Part shown: piece by piece, positions 26,692 through 34,558 of the stretch
How positions within the stretch are numbered: the stretch's first letter is position 1
Layout of the letters: each line of letters opens with the position of its first letter
NCBI GenBank assembly: GCA_017512485.1
Contig: JAFWGE010000033.1
Coordinates: 1-54,778 of the forward strand
Origin: Oscillospiraceae bacterium
Lineage (GTDB): Bacteria > Bacillota > Clostridia > Oscillospirales > Oscillospiraceae
DNA: 54,778 nucleotides
Direction: 5' to 3'
Notes under the pieces: model-generated
What the model saw: the letters and a program-made list of their open reading frames with translations, nothing else
Databases searched by the model: none
Told to the model about the DNA's origin: nothing
Program-made: the position numbers and the translations under genes

Positions 26692-28808
26692 GCTTTCCTC
26701 CTTACGTTGCAGTATGCACTGCGGTAAGCCGGAAATCCCGTGTACGGGTCGAGGTTCGTACCGTTGAGTATACTGTTGATATCCTTTTCCCTGTACCCGT
26801 GATAGATAAAGACGTCTCCCGGCATTACGGTGGCCGTAGGTATGGCCTTGAAAGTGAGGGCGCCGATATCGGTAACGATCTCCACGTCGTCGTCCAGTTC
26901 CACGCCCAACGCCTCAGCGTCCTCCATGCTCATTTCCACGGACGGTTCGGGCAGGAGGCTCCTTTCCCAAGGGACGTCATGGAGTCGTGAGTGGATGGCG
27001 TTCGGTATTCTTGCCCCGGCGCACAGGCGGAACGGGTACGCTTCGGGGTCGGGGTTGTAGGGTTCCTTATACGTTGGCAGGGGGTCAAGTCCCCACTCGG
27101 GATGGTCGGCTATGATTGTGGAATACAGTTCGAGTTTTCCGGTGGGAGTTTTGAGGCCTTTCTCAAGGGTGCTGCCAAATTTGTAGGGTGTAAATCCAGG
27201 GATCCTGAAAGGTTTTTCGCTGGCTTTCATTTCCTCGACCGTGACGGGGATATCCCTCATAACATAGCTGATGCAGGCGTCATATCCCTCTTTAAGAAGG
27301 GGGTCGTTCAGGTCCATCCGTCTGGCCAGCAGTGACAATACCTCCGTGTCGGTCTTTGCCTGCCCTATTGGTTCTATGGCTTTCCCGGAATACCAGACCA
27401 ACCCGCCGGGATATGTGATAAATTGCTCCCTTTCCAGCGAGGAACATACGGGCAGTACGATGTCTGCGTATTTGGCAGTATCGCTCATGAATAAATCGGT
27501 ATCCACAAAGATATCCAGTTTTTTTATCGCCTCTATGTATCTTGCGTCGTCTGCAAACATGCGGTAGTTCATACCCAGGGCGAGAAGGGCCCTTACAGAG
27601 TGTTCGTCCTGCTTAAGTATGTTGTCCGCCAGGGCGTTTGACTGCATGTCCCTGCGCAGATGATACCATAGGGGGAAGCGGTCTGCGCCGACGGCCTTCG
27701 GGGCGTCGTACGGGAACTGTTCGTCCATGAATTCTTCCTCATGGGTGGGGAAACCGCTGTCCCTGTCCATAAACGTGAACTCGCCGGGTATCTGCCCGCC
27801 GATGACGTCGAAATTACCGGTTATGACCAACAGGGACATTATCGCCCTGTAGTTCTGCATACCGTTGCGGTGATGTCCCAGGGTACTGCTCTCAGGAATG
27901 CATATTCCTTTGCTGTCATGTATCATCTCTGCAGCGCGGACTATGTCGGCGGCGGGTACCCCTGTGAGCTCCTGGCCTCTTTCGGGAGTGAAAGAGCTCA
28001 CGTAGGCGGCATACTCTTCAAAACCGTAAACGTATTTGTCTATATACGGCTTGTCTATCCACCCGCGGGATATAAGGACGTTTGCTATGGCCAGCGCAAG
28101 GGCGCCGTCGGTGCCGAGACGGGGACGCAGATGCAGGTCCGCAAGGCGCTGGGAGGCTGGGGTGATCCTTGGGTCGACGATTATGACCTTCATCCCTCTT
28201 TTGCGGTTTGCTGGTATATTCCGGGCCATGGGATATCTGGAATAATAACCGTTTGCGCCCCACCCGATCATCAACTGAGAGTTTGGCATATTCATGCCCA
28301 TTGTGCTGCCGGACGTGAGCAGCCAGGCCATCAGTCCTGAAGTGAAGCAGGAGCTGGATTCCGTGCCGTAGTTCTGTGTGCCGAAGGCACCCGCGAACCT
28401 CCTCAGCATGAAGCGGAAATATTTGCCGTATCCGCAGTAGAACGCAGCTTTGTCGGCGCCGTATTCCCGCCTGATCGACAGGAATCTATCACTGATCAGG
28501 TCTATAGCTTCATCCCAGGAGATCGGTTCAAATTTGCCTTCACCCCTCTTGCCCGTACGCTTGAGAGGGGTCAGGATGCGGTCTTCCCTGCAAACGTACT
28601 GTCTTGTTCCGGCCCCTTTTGTGCACAGCTTGCCGTTGCTTACCGGGAAACCGTCGGTACCTTCCACTTTTACGATGTTGCCGTCCCTGACCAGGACATC
28701 CAGTCCGCAGTGCATGCCGGGGGTGCATATGTCGCAGAGAGTGTGCTTGACTTCTATGCCGGTTTCAGCGCAAGGGATCTTGCCGTGTTCGTAATTTATT
28801 TCACGCAT
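26688..28808 (-). CDS. Molybdopterin-dependent oxidoreductase, DMSO reductase superfamily
   Basis: A 706-residue catalytic subunit. The N-terminal cluster motif is C25-x2-C28-x5-C34-x27-C62, with two residues more than the common x3 spacing between the second and third Cys. The Mo-ligand region reads TESSSCF near residue 155, so Cys or Ser could ligate Mo. Molybdopterin dinucleotide binding segments (GWGANGYYSRYPMARNI, VIIVDPRITPASQRLADLHL and the C-terminal NAIHSRLHDVPWERS) are present. There is no twin-arginine signal, so it is probably cytoplasmic. The overlapping FAD and Fe-S genes imply one complex. Substrate unknown; I would not call it a DMSO or formate enzyme. Confidence 0.9.
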   Translation of the reverse strand: MREINYEHGKIPCAETGIEVKHTLCDICTPGMHCGLDVLVRDGNIVKVEGTDGFPVSNGKLCTKGAGTRQYVCREDRILTPLKRTGKRGEGKFEPISWDEAIDLISDRFLSIRREYGADKAAFYCGYGKYFRFMLRRFAGAFGTQNYGTESSSCFTSGLMAWLLTSGSTMGMNMPNSQLMIGWGANGYYSRYPMARNIPANRKRGMKVIIVDPRITPASQRLADLHLRPRLGTDGALALAIANVLISRGWIDKPYIDKYVYGFEEYAAYVSSFTPERGQELTGVPAADIVRAAEMIHDSKGICIPESSTLGHHRNGMQNYRAIMSLLVITGNFDVIGGQIPGEFTFMDRDSGFPTHEEEFMDEQFPYDAPKAVGADRFPLWYHLRRDMQSNALADNILKQDEHSVRALLALGMNYRMFADDARYIEAIKKLDIFVDTDLFMSDTAKYADIVLPVCSSLEREQFITYPGGLVWYSGKAIEPIGQAKTDTEVLSLLARRMDLNDPLLKEGYDACISYVMRDIPVTVEEMKASEKPFRIPGFTPYKFGSTLEKGLKTPTGKLELYSTIIADHPEWGLDPLPTYKEPYNPDPEAYPFRLCAGARIPNAIHSRLHDVPWERSLLPEPSVEMSMEDAEALGVELDDDVEIVTDIGALTFKAIPTATVMPGDVFIYHGYREKDINSILNGTNLDPYTGFPAYRSAYCNVRRKA

Positions 28809-30069
28809 TGAATTTTCCCTCCAGCTTCTCGATAAAAGAGGGTTTTAGCCCTTCTTTGATCAGGATGCCCTTCTGAATGGGGGAGATCTCGGTATCCTGC
28901 TTTTCCATTATCCGGTACAGATAGTTCTTTATTGCCCCGCTTATGCGGTAGTTGTCGAGAATGTTCACGCCTGCGAGTCTGTGGTCCTTCACTACGGCTT
29001 CCACAAAGAGACCGTTTCGAATATCCCCGGACGTAAGGATCTCGCCGGTAAGGCGGTTGTCGCCGAAACCAATGAAATCCATGTCCATAAAGTGTGTTAT
29101 ATTGTGCAGGAAATTGCCGTCAAAATCTGCCTGTACACCGGTCATGTTCGCCCCGGCCGTAGTGCCCTGGTGGGCGGCGTTGGCCCAAAGCCCGATGATC
29201 ATCGTAGTGCTGCTCTGAAGGTCCTGCCCTTCGCAGCAGTCCCCGGCGGCGTAAACGTCCGGGCAGGAGGACGCCATCCTCTCGTCCACGACGATCCCGC
29301 GGTTTACCCGTATCTCTCCCGGATCAACAAAAGAGATGTTGGCCCTTGTGCCTATACAGAGCACCACAAGGTCGGCTGTACAGGACGATCCGTCCGACAG
29401 CCGACAGTTATATCCGCCGGAGACCTTTTCAGCGCTCACCAGTGAACATCCCAAGGCAAGCTTTACTCCCTTTTCGGTTATCCGCCTCTCTATTTCCTTG
29501 GACACGTCATGATAGGCGGCCAGAGGGAAAATGTCCGGGGCCATATCGGCAAGCACCGTGTGCACGCCCCTGGAGTTCAGCAGTTCCACCACTTTGATAC
29601 CAACCATGGAAGCCCCGACTATCAGGGCGGTATTATGGACGTTTTTGTCCAGTTCATTTTTGATACGTACCGCGTCATCGACAGTGCGCATAAAATAGAC
29701 GTCTTCCAGGGAGAGCCCCTGTATCTGAGGGGCGAAAGCCGAAGCGCCCGACGCTATAAGCAGACGGTCGTATCCGACGCGCTTCCCTCCATCCAGAACT
29801 ACCTCGTGAGAAGCTGCCGCGACCGAGGCCACACGCTCATTGCTGTGCATATCGAGCCTGAGGGACACGGTAACGTCTTCGAGGCTCCCAAAGGGGAACA
29901 GCGATTCGAAGGGTATCTTTCCCGCGGCGTAATATGTCGTGAGCATCGGGTTGTAGGGCGCGTAGGAGTGCTCACTGAATACCGTGATAATGCCGTCGGG
30001 ATCGTTTTGCCTTATGGTCCTGGCCGCGCAGTATCCCGCGCAGCCGAAGCCAATGATTACATATCGCAT
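28801..30069 (-). CDS. FAD/NAD(P)-dependent oxidoreductase
   Basis: A 422-residue two-dinucleotide-binding flavoprotein of the NADH oxidase/rubredoxin reductase fold. N-terminal FAD site: VIIGFGCAGYCAARTIR. NAD site: ALIVGASMVGIKVVELLNSRG near 148. Second FAD motif: CPDVYAAGDCCEG near 270. The last 100 residues are the usual dimerisation region. It is the first gene of the operon, with a GGAGG site before ATG 30069, and overlaps the Mo gene by 8 nt. It most likely links NAD(P)H to the ferredoxin and Mo subunits (inference). Confidence 0.9.
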   Translation of the reverse strand: MRYVIIGFGCAGYCAARTIRQNDPDGIITVFSEHSYAPYNPMLTTYYAAGKIPFESLFPFGSLEDVTVSLRLDMHSNERVASVAAASHEVVLDGGKRVGYDRLLIASGASAFAPQIQGLSLEDVYFMRTVDDAVRIKNELDKNVHNTALIVGASMVGIKVVELLNSRGVHTVLADMAPDIFPLAAYHDVSKEIERRITEKGVKLALGCSLVSAEKVSGGYNCRLSDGSSCTADLVVLCIGTRANISFVDPGEIRVNRGIVVDERMASSCPDVYAAGDCCEGQDLQSSTTMIIGLWANAAHQGTTAGANMTGVQADFDGNFLHNITHFMDMDFIGFGDNRLTGEILTSGDIRNGLFVEAVVKDHRLAGVNILDNYRISGAIKNYLYRIMEKQDTEISPIQKGILIKEGLKPSFIEKLEGKFNA

Positions 30070-30088
30070 TATCTGCCTCCTTTTTGAA

Positions 30089-30201
30089 GCTCCCCGTCAG
30101 TTCATACCGGTTTACGGCGGTTTCTGTGACCGTGCGTCCTGACGCCGGAAGCCCTCAGCAACCGCGGCGCCGCATCAACGACGGACTTTTGCCCGGAGAG
30201 C
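30089..30201 (-). ncRNA. Structured 5' leader of the FAD-Mo-FeS operon
   Basis: On the minus strand GCTCTCCG (30194-30201) can pair with CGGGGAGC (30089-30096), closing about 97 nt; one pair is G-U. Inside are several short hairpins, for example a GCGGCGCCGC palindrome and a CGGT...ACCG stem. The closing arm ends just before the ribosome site, so folding could control translation. I do not recognise a known riboswitch class; a molybdenum-cofactor element is the obvious thing to test given the genes. Confidence 0.4.
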
Positions 30202-30234
30202 CGATCGGGGAAATCTATAATACCCTTTTGAACA

Positions 30235-30263
30235 ATTATATTTCCTGAGCGGTTTGCCGTCAA
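30235..30263 (-). promoter_or_regulatory. Sigma-A promoter of the FAD-Mo-FeS operon
   Basis: Minus strand TTGACG (30258-30263), 17 nt, TATAAT (30235-30240). Transcription would start near 30228, giving a leader of about 160 nt. Confidence 0.8.
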
Positions 30264-30350
30264 CCCGTTCAGGGTTTGCGCAGCCCGGGGAACGGCAGCG
30301 GACGTAGCGTCTACGCGGTGCTGTATGCCCCCGCTATACGGTGTGGTCTG

Positions 30351-30944
30351 TCAATCAGGCGAAGTGGGTGTGGGATCGGGGTGTACATTCAGTTCTGCTT
30401 TAGAAAGGAATCCCAGGAGGATATCAAGGCTTTCCGGCGGTACGCAGAAACGGTCGTCGTTATTCCCGACAAGTTTGCAGAGCTTTTCCAGGTCAAACCA
30501 GATCGCTTCATCAACCTCGTCCTCCTGGAGGACCAGGTCCTCAATCATGACCGGTTCAGAATAGACGTAGACATTGCGAACTTCATTGTCGCGGAAAGGC
30601 ACACCATGAAATACATTGGAGACGGATACGCTGAAGCGGCCTGCGAATCTGAGAGTATCCGGACACGCCCTGATGCCTAATTCCTCCTCAAGTTCCCTCA
30701 ATGCCGAGGCCAGGGGTTCATCTCCGGCAGGAATGTGTCCGGCTGATGAAGTGTCATATTTACCGGGGAAAGAATCCTTGCAGGAGCTGCGTTTTTGGAG
30801 GAGCACCTGGTATTTATCGCGCAGCTGCCGTACAACCCATACGTGCGCCGTACGGTGACGTATTCCTTTTGCGTGGGCTTCCGTTCGGCCGGTGACACGT
30901 CCTGTCGGCATGCCGTTTTCATCGCAGATGTCAAGATATTCCAT
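30351..30944 (-). CDS. Nudix hydrolase
   Basis: A 197-residue Nudix protein with the box G-x5-D-x7-REL-x-EELGI (from GHIPAGDEPLAS to EEELGI, about residues 69-91); the first Glu of the box is Asp. The layout with an N-terminal YLDICDENGMPTGRVTGRTEAH strand matches the IPP-isomerase-like/YfcD group, which act on nucleotide or diphosphate compounds. ATG 30944 is preferred over GTG 30950 because AAGGGG lies 7-8 nt before it. The 30264-30350 gap holds small palindromes but no clear terminator. Confidence 0.88.
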   Translation of the reverse strand: MEYLDICDENGMPTGRVTGRTEAHAKGIRHRTAHVWVVRQLRDKYQVLLQKRSSCKDSFPGKYDTSSAGHIPAGDEPLASALRELEEELGIRACPDTLRFAGRFSVSVSNVFHGVPFRDNEVRNVYVYSEPVMIEDLVLQEDEVDEAIWFDLEKLCKLVGNNDDRFCVPPESLDILLGFLSKAELNVHPDPTPTSPD

Positions 30945-31111
30945 GTTCACAGCCCCTTGTTGATACTTGTGGGTCTATGCGTCAATTTTACCACGATGGG
31001 GCAAAGCACACAATATAAAGGAAAAACGTTAGAAGTACAATAAAAAATGAAGGGCGGTCGTTACAATCATCCGGGGTGTTTGTACCTGATCCTCGAAACA
31101 GATAGCTGGTT

Positions 31112-31151
31112 AATAAAGGAAGCGGCAAAATGTCAGAATTTTGCCGCTTCC
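31112..31151 (-). terminator. Intrinsic terminator of the carbohydrate-binding lipoprotein gene
   Basis: A 13-14 bp stem (GGAAGCGGCAAAA at 31119-31131 with its complement ending 31151); on the minus strand CTTTATT follows. It lies 19 nt beyond the stop at 31170. Confidence 0.82.
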
Positions 31152-31169
31152 GTACAACTTTATTACCTT

Positions 31170-32573
31170 TTACGGCCTGAAGCCCTTTCCGCCAAATCCC
31201 CCCGGACCCATGCCGCCGAAAAACTGGTTAGGGATCTCATCCATCTCCCGGCCGTTCACAATTATTGTGCCGTTGTTATATTCGGCGTTTCCGTCATAAT
31301 CGAAAGCGGAATTCCCGGTGACGTTTATCGTGCCTCCGTTTATTATGATGTCGCCGTTTGAATCGATACCGTCTGTATCTCCGGCGCCCATCACTATGGT
31401 TATTTCCCCGCCGTTTATCTCGATGGCGGCGCGGTAGGCAGAGGACTTCTGTGCTGCGTTTATGCCGTCGTCCCAACTGGATATGGAGATCGTCCCTCCG
31501 TTTATCTGGATAAAGGTAGCTTCTATGCCCTCGGCCGCGTTTATGGCGAAGCTTCCGCTGTCGATCTGCACCACAGACTCCCCATGGATACAATCGTCGC
31601 CTGACTCCATCTCAAAACTGCCGCCGAAAATACAGATGTATCCCAGGGAAGGGTCATCGTCATTCTCGGCATGCAGACAGTCGGTGCCGGCTTTAAGCGT
31701 GAACGTCCCTCCGGCGATGCGTATCGAGTCGTTGGCTTCAAAGCATTTTGATGACGACGATACGGTGTAATTCCCTCCAGTGATCTTCAAATCATCTTTA
31801 CACACGATGCCGTTATCCGAAGAGGAGATATCAAGGCTTCCCGTCCCGTTCAGTACCAGGTCTGATTTGGAGAAGATAACTCCGTCTGTGTTCGTTTTTC
31901 CGTCTGACTCAAAGGTCCCTGTGACGCTGAGGAAATTCTCGCCGACCAGGGTGACAAACACCTTATCCGCCTGTTTTACATAGATGCATGGGAAATCTTC
32001 GTTTGAGATACTAAGGCTGTTGAGGACAAGCTGGACTTTGTCCGCGCTTCCGGCTTCCACATAAACTGTGACCGAGCCGGCGGAACCTCCCAGCACGTAT
32101 ATGCCTTCCTGTGTAATGTGTACGTCTTCACCGTCTGAGACGTCTATGAAAGAGGCGTCAGACAGATCGACCGACTGGGTCAGGTCCCTTTCGGTAAAAA
32201 GGTCGGCTGCCCGGTACATACCTCCAGCATCAGATACAGTAACGACGGATACCTCCGGAGAAGTGTATGACACAGGGGCGGCTGAGGCTTCCGTGGAAGA
32301 GACTTCAGATGGGGAGGGTTCTGCCGAAGGGGCTGCGTCAGCGATGGGGGATACGCTGGCTGAGGGTGTTTCGCCCGCGGGAGTACTGTACGAGGAATCA
32401 TTATCAGAAGCGGCAACAGACGGAGCGGGAGTACCGTATGAGGAAGCATTATCGGAAGCGACAACAGACGAAGCGACTTTGCCGCTCGCGGAGCATCCCG
32501 AGAGGGAAAGAACTGAACATGCCCCCGCGGCCAGAACAAGGATTGCCGCTGCAAAAGATCTGATTTTATTCAT
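31170..32573 (-). CDS. Carbohydrate-binding domain lipoprotein (DUF4353/Cthe_2159-like)
   Basis: A 467-residue surface lipoprotein. Residues 1-27 form a signal with lipobox LSGC. A low-complexity Ser/Ala/Pro linker (about 28-105) contains imperfect repeats of ASDN-SSY-TPA. From about 110 on it is a right-handed beta-helix with repeated NGG/GGT/ITGG turns (LKITGGNYTV, IRIAGGTFTL, IQINGGTISI, IEINGGEITI, IIINGGTINV). That is the pattern of the Cthe_2159 family, which binds acidic plant polysaccharides and cellulose. The C-terminus is Gly/Phe-rich. Surface display fits the S-layer and cohesin genes nearby. Confidence 0.85.
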   Translation of the reverse strand: MNKIRSFAAAILVLAAGACSVLSLSGCSASGKVASSVVASDNASSYGTPAPSVAASDNDSSYSTPAGETPSASVSPIADAAPSAEPSPSEVSSTEASAAPVSYTSPEVSVVTVSDAGGMYRAADLFTERDLTQSVDLSDASFIDVSDGEDVHITQEGIYVLGGSAGSVTVYVEAGSADKVQLVLNSLSISNEDFPCIYVKQADKVFVTLVGENFLSVTGTFESDGKTNTDGVIFSKSDLVLNGTGSLDISSSDNGIVCKDDLKITGGNYTVSSSSKCFEANDSIRIAGGTFTLKAGTDCLHAENDDDPSLGYICIFGGSFEMESGDDCIHGESVVQIDSGSFAINAAEGIEATFIQINGGTISISSWDDGINAAQKSSAYRAAIEINGGEITIVMGAGDTDGIDSNGDIIINGGTINVTGNSAFDYDGNAEYNNGTIIVNGREMDEIPNQFFGGMGPGGFGGKGFRP

Positions 32574-32680
32574 ATTGCGTTACCATCCTTTCTTTGTGGT
32601 ATCCGCATGATAACCTGCTTCCCTTAAAACAAACTAAAAAAGAAGAAATTGTTTGAGTTTTTGACGTATAAATATTACAT

Positions 32681-32711
32681 GGGATCCCGTTTTAGCCAAA
32701 GACGGGATCCC
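32681..32711 (-). terminator. Hairpin after the LUD gene
   Basis: Perfect 10-bp stem GGGATCCCGT (32681-32690) with ACGGGATCCC (32702-32711), 11-nt loop, 27 nt past the LUD stop. Only an AT-rich tail, no clean T run, follows on the minus strand. It sits in the 164-nt gap before the lipoprotein gene. Confidence 0.6.
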
Positions 32712-32737
32712 AAACGTGGATCGTACGGAGGTCGGAC

Positions 32738-33367
32738 TCAGAATCCCAGGCTGTCATTTACAAGTATAACGTGTATCCTGTCGGTGTGCCTGGAAAAACG
32801 CGTTATCAGGAACTGGCAGCAGATGGTATCCGGAGATTTGCAGTCCATGCACATGCCGGTCTTGGTACACGGAGTTGAAAGACCGAAACGCTGGGCATTT
32901 GTGGCGGCAGCCACGTTTCTGGCGCGTTTCATGGCGCTGTCCGCGTCACTGCAGATCTTGTTCATGCCGACGACAAAAATCACCTTTTTGGGGCCCTGGG
33001 CTATTGCGGATACCCTGTTGGCGTTGCCGTCAATGTTGATAAGGACGCCGTCGTCAGTGGCGGCATTGGCGCTGGAGAGGAAGAAGTCGGCGTCGTACGC
33101 GGCCAGCATCGCGGCGCGCTTGTCGGGTATTTCATTTCTGTCGATAAACTTATAAGGACCGTTTTTCAGCGCGTCCACAAGCCCGATTTCCTCTACGCTG
33201 ACGCTTCCGCCCATGGTGACAGTGCTTCCCTCAGGTATTATGGAAAGGGCTGTGCGCAGGGCTTCGGCCTTATCAGCTGCATAGTAGCCTGTCATGTTGC
33301 GGGAGCTGAGTCCTTTGATGACTTTCTGAGCCAGCAGTTCATTGCGCTTTTTCATGTTCTCGTTCAT
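32738..33367 (-). CDS. LUD-domain protein (LutB/LutC-like)
   Basis: A 209-residue LUD (DUF162) protein. The core has EGSTVTMGGSVSVEEIGLVDAL and DADFFLSSANAATDDGVLINIDGNANRVSA. The C-terminus has a cysteine group, PCTKTGMCMDCKSPDTICC, that could bind Fe-S or zinc. GGAGG lies 7 nt before ATG 33367, which overlaps the patatin stop by 4 nt. LUD proteins in lutABC oxidise lactate, but this stand-alone short form is of unknown role. Confidence 0.88.
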   Translation of the reverse strand: MNENMKKRNELLAQKVIKGLSSRNMTGYYAADKAEALRTALSIIPEGSTVTMGGSVSVEEIGLVDALKNGPYKFIDRNEIPDKRAAMLAAYDADFFLSSANAATDDGVLINIDGNANRVSAIAQGPKKVIFVVGMNKICSDADSAMKRARNVAAATNAQRFGLSTPCTKTGMCMDCKSPDTICCQFLITRFSRHTDRIHVILVNDSLGF

Positions 33368-34245
33368 ATTATTTCCTCCGTTTCAGGTGCTGAGGCGTTC
33401 CAGGCGAGGAACGCACGTATTTCGTCGAGCCGGCGGAGCGCTTCCGCCCTCCCCAGCCCGTAAACACGCTTGAGCTCTGCGGGATCTTTTTCTGTACGCG
33501 GTATACCCAGACTTTCAGGCGGACGGATCACCAGCGCGCGGCCGCCGCGTTCCATAGCGTCTATCCTTTCCATCTGGATGTTGTACAGCTCATGCCTTAC
33601 CTCAAGGGCGTGGGCTATGCAGGGATACTTCCCAAGGGCCAGACGCATCAGGGGCAGGGCGGAGGCCTTCTTCTTCCGATAGCCCTGGGGCTGAGTGAGT
33701 ATAAGCACGTTCCTGTCGTAACCCAGGCTTTCCATGTATTCAAAAGGTACCGGGTCGGATATGCCGCCGTCCAGAAGCTCCAGCCCATCTACTCCCACCG
33801 GACGGGAGACCACGGGCATGGAAGCGGACGCCCGCATCCATGCTATATCTCTGCCTGAGCCGTCGGTACATCTGTGGCGTACGGGAAGCCCTGTGTGCAC
33901 GTCTGTGGCCCCTACGTAGAACTCCATAGGATCTCTGGAAAACGTTTCCCGGTCGAACGGGTCCAGAATTTCCGGCAGGAGCCTGTAACAAAAGTCAACT
34001 CCGAAAAGGTCCCCTGTTTTCAACAGGCAGCGGAGCCCACAGAAGCGCGGATCACGGCTGTAGCGCAGTATATACCGTATAGCCCGGCCTGGCTGACGAG
34101 ACTTTATATTGCAGCCGAAAACGGCTCCTGCGGAGATGCCCGCAGCCCCGTGGAACGTGATTCCATGCTCCGCGAATACGTCCGTGACGCCGCATGTGAA
34201 CATGCCGCGCATGGCTCCACCTTCCATAATGAGACTTGTTTTCAT
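33364..34245 (-). CDS. Patatin-like phospholipase
   Basis: A 293-residue patatin family acyl hydrolase. The oxyanion motif is EGGAMRGMF (near 8-16), the nucleophile motif GISAGA (Ser near 38), and the catalytic Asp lies in LLDGGISDP (near 165). Length and motif order match cytoplasmic RssA/YlbK-like members. It is the first gene of a two-gene unit with the LUD gene, a pairing for which I know no described function. Confidence 0.92.
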   Translation of the reverse strand: MKTSLIMEGGAMRGMFTCGVTDVFAEHGITFHGAAGISAGAVFGCNIKSRQPGRAIRYILRYSRDPRFCGLRCLLKTGDLFGVDFCYRLLPEILDPFDRETFSRDPMEFYVGATDVHTGLPVRHRCTDGSGRDIAWMRASASMPVVSRPVGVDGLELLDGGISDPVPFEYMESLGYDRNVLILTQPQGYRKKKASALPLMRLALGKYPCIAHALEVRHELYNIQMERIDAMERGGRALVIRPPESLGIPRTEKDPAELKRVYGLGRAEALRRLDEIRAFLAWNASAPETEEII

Positions 34246-34437
34246 TTGTTTTTCCCTCTCACATTCCAGCGGTCAAACACACGGTGGATCCTGTAACCTA
34301 AGGCAGAGCGGCAAACCGCGCACCCGCCGGGACAGGAAGCTCACATCTGATTCAGCTGTGAACAGCGCCGAAAACGCGGGACAGGGCCTGATACAGCAGG
34401 TGAAGATATACCAACCAGCGTGTTATAGCTTAAGTAA

Positions 34438-34467
34438 ATTATATTATAAGCATATGCGGCTTTACAA
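34438..34467 (-). promoter_or_regulatory. Candidate promoter of the patatin-LUD unit
   Basis: Minus strand TTGTAA (34462-34467), 18 nt, TATAAT (34438-34443), with a second overlapping TATAAT at 34443-34448. The leader would be about 185 nt. Between here and 34246 I see no other element; the gap also holds the plus-strand cupin promoter. Confidence 0.5.
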
Positions 34468-34503
34468 GATGTTTTTCCGTTGGCCGGTTCTTTATGGAAA
34501 TGA

Positions 34504-34532
34504 TTGCCTTAAAGCTTGATGCGTGATATAGT
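34504..34532 (+). promoter_or_regulatory. Sigma-A promoter of the tandem cupin gene
   Basis: TTGCCT (34504-34509), 17 nt, TATAGT (34527-34532), 27 nt before ATG 34559. Confidence 0.75.
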
Positions 34533-34558
34533 GTAGAAAAAAGAAGGGAGCCGGTGAT

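Noticed and set aside
27741..28340. Plus-strand open frame of 199 codons
   Set aside because: Antisense to the molybdopterin enzyme, no ribosome site.
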